Source: an uncultured Desulfovibrio sp. (lineage in GTDB: Bacteria > Desulfobacterota > Desulfovibrionia > Desulfovibrionales > Desulfovibrionaceae). Taken from it: a stretch of DNA of 7,867 bases. Where the stretch lies: positions 1 through 7,867 of the forward strand of contig CAMWPE010000112.1 in assembly GCA_947176055.1 (NCBI GenBank), given 5' to 3'. Both the position numbers and the translations under genes were made by a program. Position 1 is the first letter of the stretch. Each line of letters begins with the position of its first letter. The notes beneath the pieces were generated by a model that was given only the letters and a program-made list of their open reading frames with translations, ran no database searches and was not told where the DNA came from. Below, piece after piece: positions 5,686-7,867 of the stretch.

Positions 5686-6219
5686 CTATTTTATAGATAT
5701 ACTTTTAGGAAATACATGATTTCCTATTTTATTATTTTGCGCGTAAATAAAAACCGGTTTCCCATTCACAATTTCGCAAATCATAGTATGCCCATATCTT
5801 TTGCCCGGCCATGCCCAGATGATACCATAGATATCACCTTCACTAGCCGATTGCGACTCCTTCATTAGATCTTTTTTATTTTTTTTGGAATCGCCTCCCA
5901 GCATCCCTCCACTGGTGTATTGTCAAAACATTCAGAGCCTTGGTTACAGGGGTTAGGTTGTCCGGGTAACGGTCTTGGCATCGCTTCCACATCGTATCCC
6001 CAGCGCCGCAACGCATATGTTGACACACAACGTTGACAGTTTACAGCATATTGAGTGCCGTATGCAAAATTCGGATTCGTTTCCGCCGCCTGCTGAATCG
6101 CGATAGGAGCGCCTAGAGTCGCGCCGGTCGCCAAAATTATGGGATCGTCGTCGTATTCAGCATCGAGCCGGGTTTTGGCAGGTTCCCTCGCAAAGTATAT
6201 CCTGGCTCCCTTAATTCCC
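5686..6219 (-). pseudogene. Papain-fold toxin (Tox-PL-like, PF15644) domain, C-terminal part of a MuF fusion, frame broken at an A8 run
   Basis: This is the toxin end of the MuF gene that begins at 7073. Reconstructed residues 285-398 (frame open upstream of 6134, ending at 5865) contain TNPNFAYGTQYAVNCQRCVSTY and RRWGYDVEAMP, matching the 'NCqrCv.ayelrrRGydV.A.P' signature of papain-fold toxins and supplying the nucleophile region C346/C349. Residues 399-462 are in the -1 frame (to 5686) and contain RYGHTMICEIVNGKPVFIYAQN, the expected 'GHa..v.nGk..fiD.Q' block with H429 and Q446. The usual Asp before that Gln is Tyr444 here, so activity is doubtful even if the frames are joined. The family includes glutamine deamidase and peptidase-like toxins. 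The frame change falls in A8 (5879-5886) and could be an indel or slippage. DNA is AT-rich relative to the MuF part, suggesting a swapped-in tip. The TTG at 6134 is not a real start. Confidence 0.72.
5872..5886 (-). promoter_or_regulatory. A8-T-A6 run with A_AAA_AAA slippery heptamer at the toxin frame change
   Basis: On the minus strand the codons CCA AAA AAA are followed by ATA in the upstream frame, which stops at 5865. A -1 slip on A_AAA_AAA (5886-5880) gives AAT AAA AAA GAT and enters the frame holding the catalytic His block. This is a textbook slippery sequence and also prone to transcriptional slippage. No clear downstream stimulatory structure is seen, so a plain one-base loss from the run is equally possible. 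Confidence 0.4.
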
Positions 6220-7073
6220 TTACCTCCCCGTGCTCTTGTCGACCAGATCCCCCCAGCTGATTTTCCCCTCGTTCAGGAGCTTCGTCCGGATTGGCCCTAC
6301 GCTCTTGATCTGCTCGTTATAGGGCAGCCTTTTCCGCCAGCCGCCAAAATCCTCCTTGCTCGTGCCCGCGTAAAGGATCTTGCGGCCCCCGACATCGACG
6401 TTGCCATCTTCGCGGACAACATACGGCCTCGCGGCCCTCTCCAGATCGTCCAGATCAAGGCCGAGTTCGCGATAGGACTTAACCAGCGGGAGCCAGAGGC
6501 AACGGCAACGCGGATGAGCGATAAGGCCAGGCTTCTTGTCTTCCCAGAGGTATTCGGTCCGTCGAGGGCCGCGCATTTCATGCATACGCGATTATCAAGG
6601 ATAGCCGTCCACTTGACGCCCTTGACTACCGCGCGGTTTTGCCAGTAGGTCGCAAGCTGGGCGTTTACGCTAGCCTGCTGGACATAACTGCGGGACAAGG
6701 TAATTGCCTCGCGGCGGGATATGGCCGAGCCGTCGGGGAGGGATTCATTTAAAACGCGATCGACGATTTTCTTGTAACCCCAGCCGTCGCGCATTCCCTG
6801 ATCGATGGTGGCGATCAACGCCCCGCCCACGCCGCCGGTAAAGACGGTATCCGCCATCTGTTTAAGACTGCGATTGGCGAAAGGGCGACCGGCCGCCAGC
6901 CTTTTGAGCTCGTCCATTGTTTCGGGGACGCGCTCCATGGCTTTTGCCTTGCCGTCAAAGGTAAGGATGTCGTTATAAGCGCGGAGGGATTCAAGCGCGG
7001 ACACTGTCCAGCAGTCGGCGATTGTGTCGACCAGTTGATCGGCTACGGGCTGGGTTATATTTCCCGCGTCCAT
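6220..7073 (-). pseudogene. Phage head morphogenesis / minor head protein (MuF, SPP1 gp7-like), N-terminal part of a MuF-toxin fusion, two frame breaks
   Basis: MuF proteins are minor capsid proteins placed near the portal, and some phage versions carry a C-terminal toxin. Residues 1-172 (7073-6558) include the helical run MADTVFTGGVGGALIATIDQ, RREAITLSRSYVQQASVNAQ and the core ILDNRVCMKCAALDG. The match then continues in the -1 frame (6558-6229) with TEYLWEDKKPG, HPRCRCLWLP, AARPYVVREDGN and LLNEGKISWGDLVDKSTG. C164, C167, H187, C190 and C192 form the conserved C-x2-C...HPRCRC motif. The break near 6558 equals loss of one base. A second break, in a G4 run (6226-6229), equals gain of one base and restores the first frame, which leads through GGKGIKGARIYFARE into the toxin. 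The ATG at 7073 overlaps the end of the upstream phage gene by 19 nt. The damage could be real decay or assembly error. Confidence 0.82.
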
Positions 7074-7222
7074 AAGACAATGCCGGCCTTACGGGGATTG
7101 GCGGCGAGCAGGGAGGGCGGATTCTTCTGGACGGCCTCGCGGATCGTCTTGTCCCCGGCGGCGAGGATTTTCAGGACGCGCGAGGCGGCCGCCGCATCCA
7201 GATGTTGATATTTCTCATATAT
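7055..7222 (-). pseudogene. 3' remnant of a phage gene preceding MuF (portal position)
   Basis: A minus-strand open frame of 55 codons is bounded by a stop at 7223-7225 and ends at TAA 7055-7057. It reads YEKYQHLDAAAASRVLKILA, then GDKTIREAVQKNPPSLLAAN, a helical, GC-rich coding-like sequence. It has no start of its own and its upstream DNA turns abruptly AT-rich, so the 5' part is missing. In Mu-like phages the gene before MuF is usually the portal (DUF935, gp29-like), so it may be that C-terminus, but the sequence alone does not prove this. The overlap of its stop with the MuF ATG is typical of phage head operons. Confidence 0.42.
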
Positions 7223-7376
7223 TTAACAATAATCAATAAATTTTTTATTGAGGACTGACCCCGGTCGAGCTTAAATTCGCCAAACCGGCGAGAAACAACG
7301 ACTAACCGCCTGGACGCTAAATTTATCAGCTTTCGCGATTTTCTCCGCGACAACTGGTAATGATAGGGAATGGACC
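7223..7376. other. Junction segment between the phage remnant and the nuclease-like gene
   Basis: No gene is seen. The left part is AT-rich and holds a perfect 7-bp inverted repeat, CAATAAA-TTT-TTTATTG (7234-7250), directly followed by GAGGACTGACCCCGG. The TTATTG-GGACTGACCCC arrangement recalls sequences seen around Y1-type transposase elements in deltaproteobacteria. That is recollection, not proof, and no transposase is here. A 5-bp dyad TCGCC/GGCGA (7277-7291) follows. This probably marks the right border of the phage-derived DNA. Confidence 0.35.
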
Positions 7377-7856
7377 ATGACGACATTAAGTTCCGACTCC
7401 TTGTCTTCTTTAACAAAGGCTCTTTCCGGCGCCGTTGATCTGATCGAAATGCTTCGCGAGCGAGAGTTAAACGAAGCCTCGGGTTTTTCTCCTTTTGCCG
7501 AAGAACTCGTTTATATGGGAGAAACGGGCGTATGTCGTATCCTGAAAATCCTCTTGTCGCCAAAAGCTTCCCACGGTCAGGGCGCGCGCTTTCTTGAGGC
7601 TATTCTCGCTCTGGTTCCGGAAGCGGGTTTCGACGCGCCAAACGAAAGATTCATAAAAGTCGGCGTCGAGCGCCAGCTTTGGGAACTGGGATCAAACAGA
7701 CGCGTCGATATCGTAGTCGACTGTCCGCGATTTATCCTCGCCTTCGAAGTCAAGCTCTGGGCGGAAGATCAGCCGCGGCAAGTCGCGGCTTATCTCCGCT
7801 GGCTCAAGCGCGTCGCCGGCGGCAGACGGTATTTTCTTATCTATCTTACGCCGTAA
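7377..7856 (+). pseudogene. PD-(D/E)XK nuclease-superfamily protein (PDDEXK_4-like), probably cut short by a nonsense codon
   Basis: The 159 visible residues carry the nuclease core. E43 in AEELVY is a possible helix acid. D111 in RRVDIVVDCP, E124-x-K126 in FEVKLWAEDQ and Q135-x3-Y139 follow the D...ExK...Q..Y pattern of the PDDEXK_4 family. These proteins are usually over 300 residues and occur in accessory and defence-type regions; substrates are not well defined. The frame closes at TAA (7854-7856) inside the strand YFLIYLTP, where relatives read like 'LTPdGhxP'. The codons after the stop give G-H-N-P to the window end, so a sense codon seems to have become TAA. The start has AGGGA (7365-7369) 7 nt before the ATG. 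A shorter functional version is less likely. Confidence 0.62.
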
Positions 7857-7867
7857 GGTCATAATCC

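Noticed and set aside
6139..6648. 169-codon plus-strand frame across the MuF/toxin junction
   Set aside because: Antisense to well-conserved MuF motifs; no domain of its own.
7171..7563. 130-codon minus-strand frame over the nuclease start
   Set aside because: Spans the AT-rich junction and runs antisense to the nuclease; basic, motif-free sequence.
1..7867. CRISPR array, tRNA or rRNA genes
   Set aside because: No regularly spaced repeats and no cloverleaf or rRNA-like conserved stretch was found on either strand.

Overview
The window looks like a chromosomal segment of a sulfate- or sulfite-reducing desulfobacterium, most likely Desulfovibrionaceae. The evidence is an intact dsrM, the N-terminal half of dsrK and an upstream stand-alone RsbRD-type gene, an arrangement known from that group. 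Two parts can be seen: a well-kept core region (1-3875) and a decaying accessory region (about 3897 to the right end).

Core region. Reading leftward, rsbRD-like gene (1967-2503), dsrM (882-1901) and dsrK (1-869, cut by the window edge) form one operon. DsrM is a heme b membrane subunit and DsrK a [4Fe-4S] HdrD-like subunit of the DsrMKJOP complex, which links the membrane quinone pool to the DsrC step of sulfite reduction. A good sigma70-type promoter lies at 2558-2587, with a 14-bp palindrome filling much of its spacer. Diverging rightward is a YbjJ-like MFS transporter gene (2739-3875). The 235-bp gap between them also holds a GC-rich dyad, a 9-bp direct repeat and an exact 13-bp tandem repeat.

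Accessory region. The minus strand from about 7222 to 4223 is a remnant of a Mu-like prophage head module: the 3' end of an unidentified gene, a MuF (head morphogenesis) gene, a small acidic gene, and a truncated scaffold-like gene. The main find is that the MuF gene continues into a C-terminal papain-fold (Tox-PL-like) toxin domain. The reconstructed fusion is about 462 residues and is broken by three one-base frame changes, at about 6558, 6226-6229 and 5879-5886. The acidic gene just downstream (5364-5636) sits where an immunity gene would be expected. The toxin end and the acidic gene are clearly AT-richer than their surroundings, as expected for an exchangeable cassette. A plus-strand gene for a DUF1640-like coiled-coil membrane protein (4818-5126) lies between this pair and the scaffold remnant.

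Right end. A PD-(D/E)XK nuclease-like gene (7377-7856) stops at TAA in the middle of a conserved strand, and family-like residues follow the stop, so it is probably a nonsense-broken gene. Most accessory genes are therefore damaged, while the dsr genes and the transporter next door are clean.
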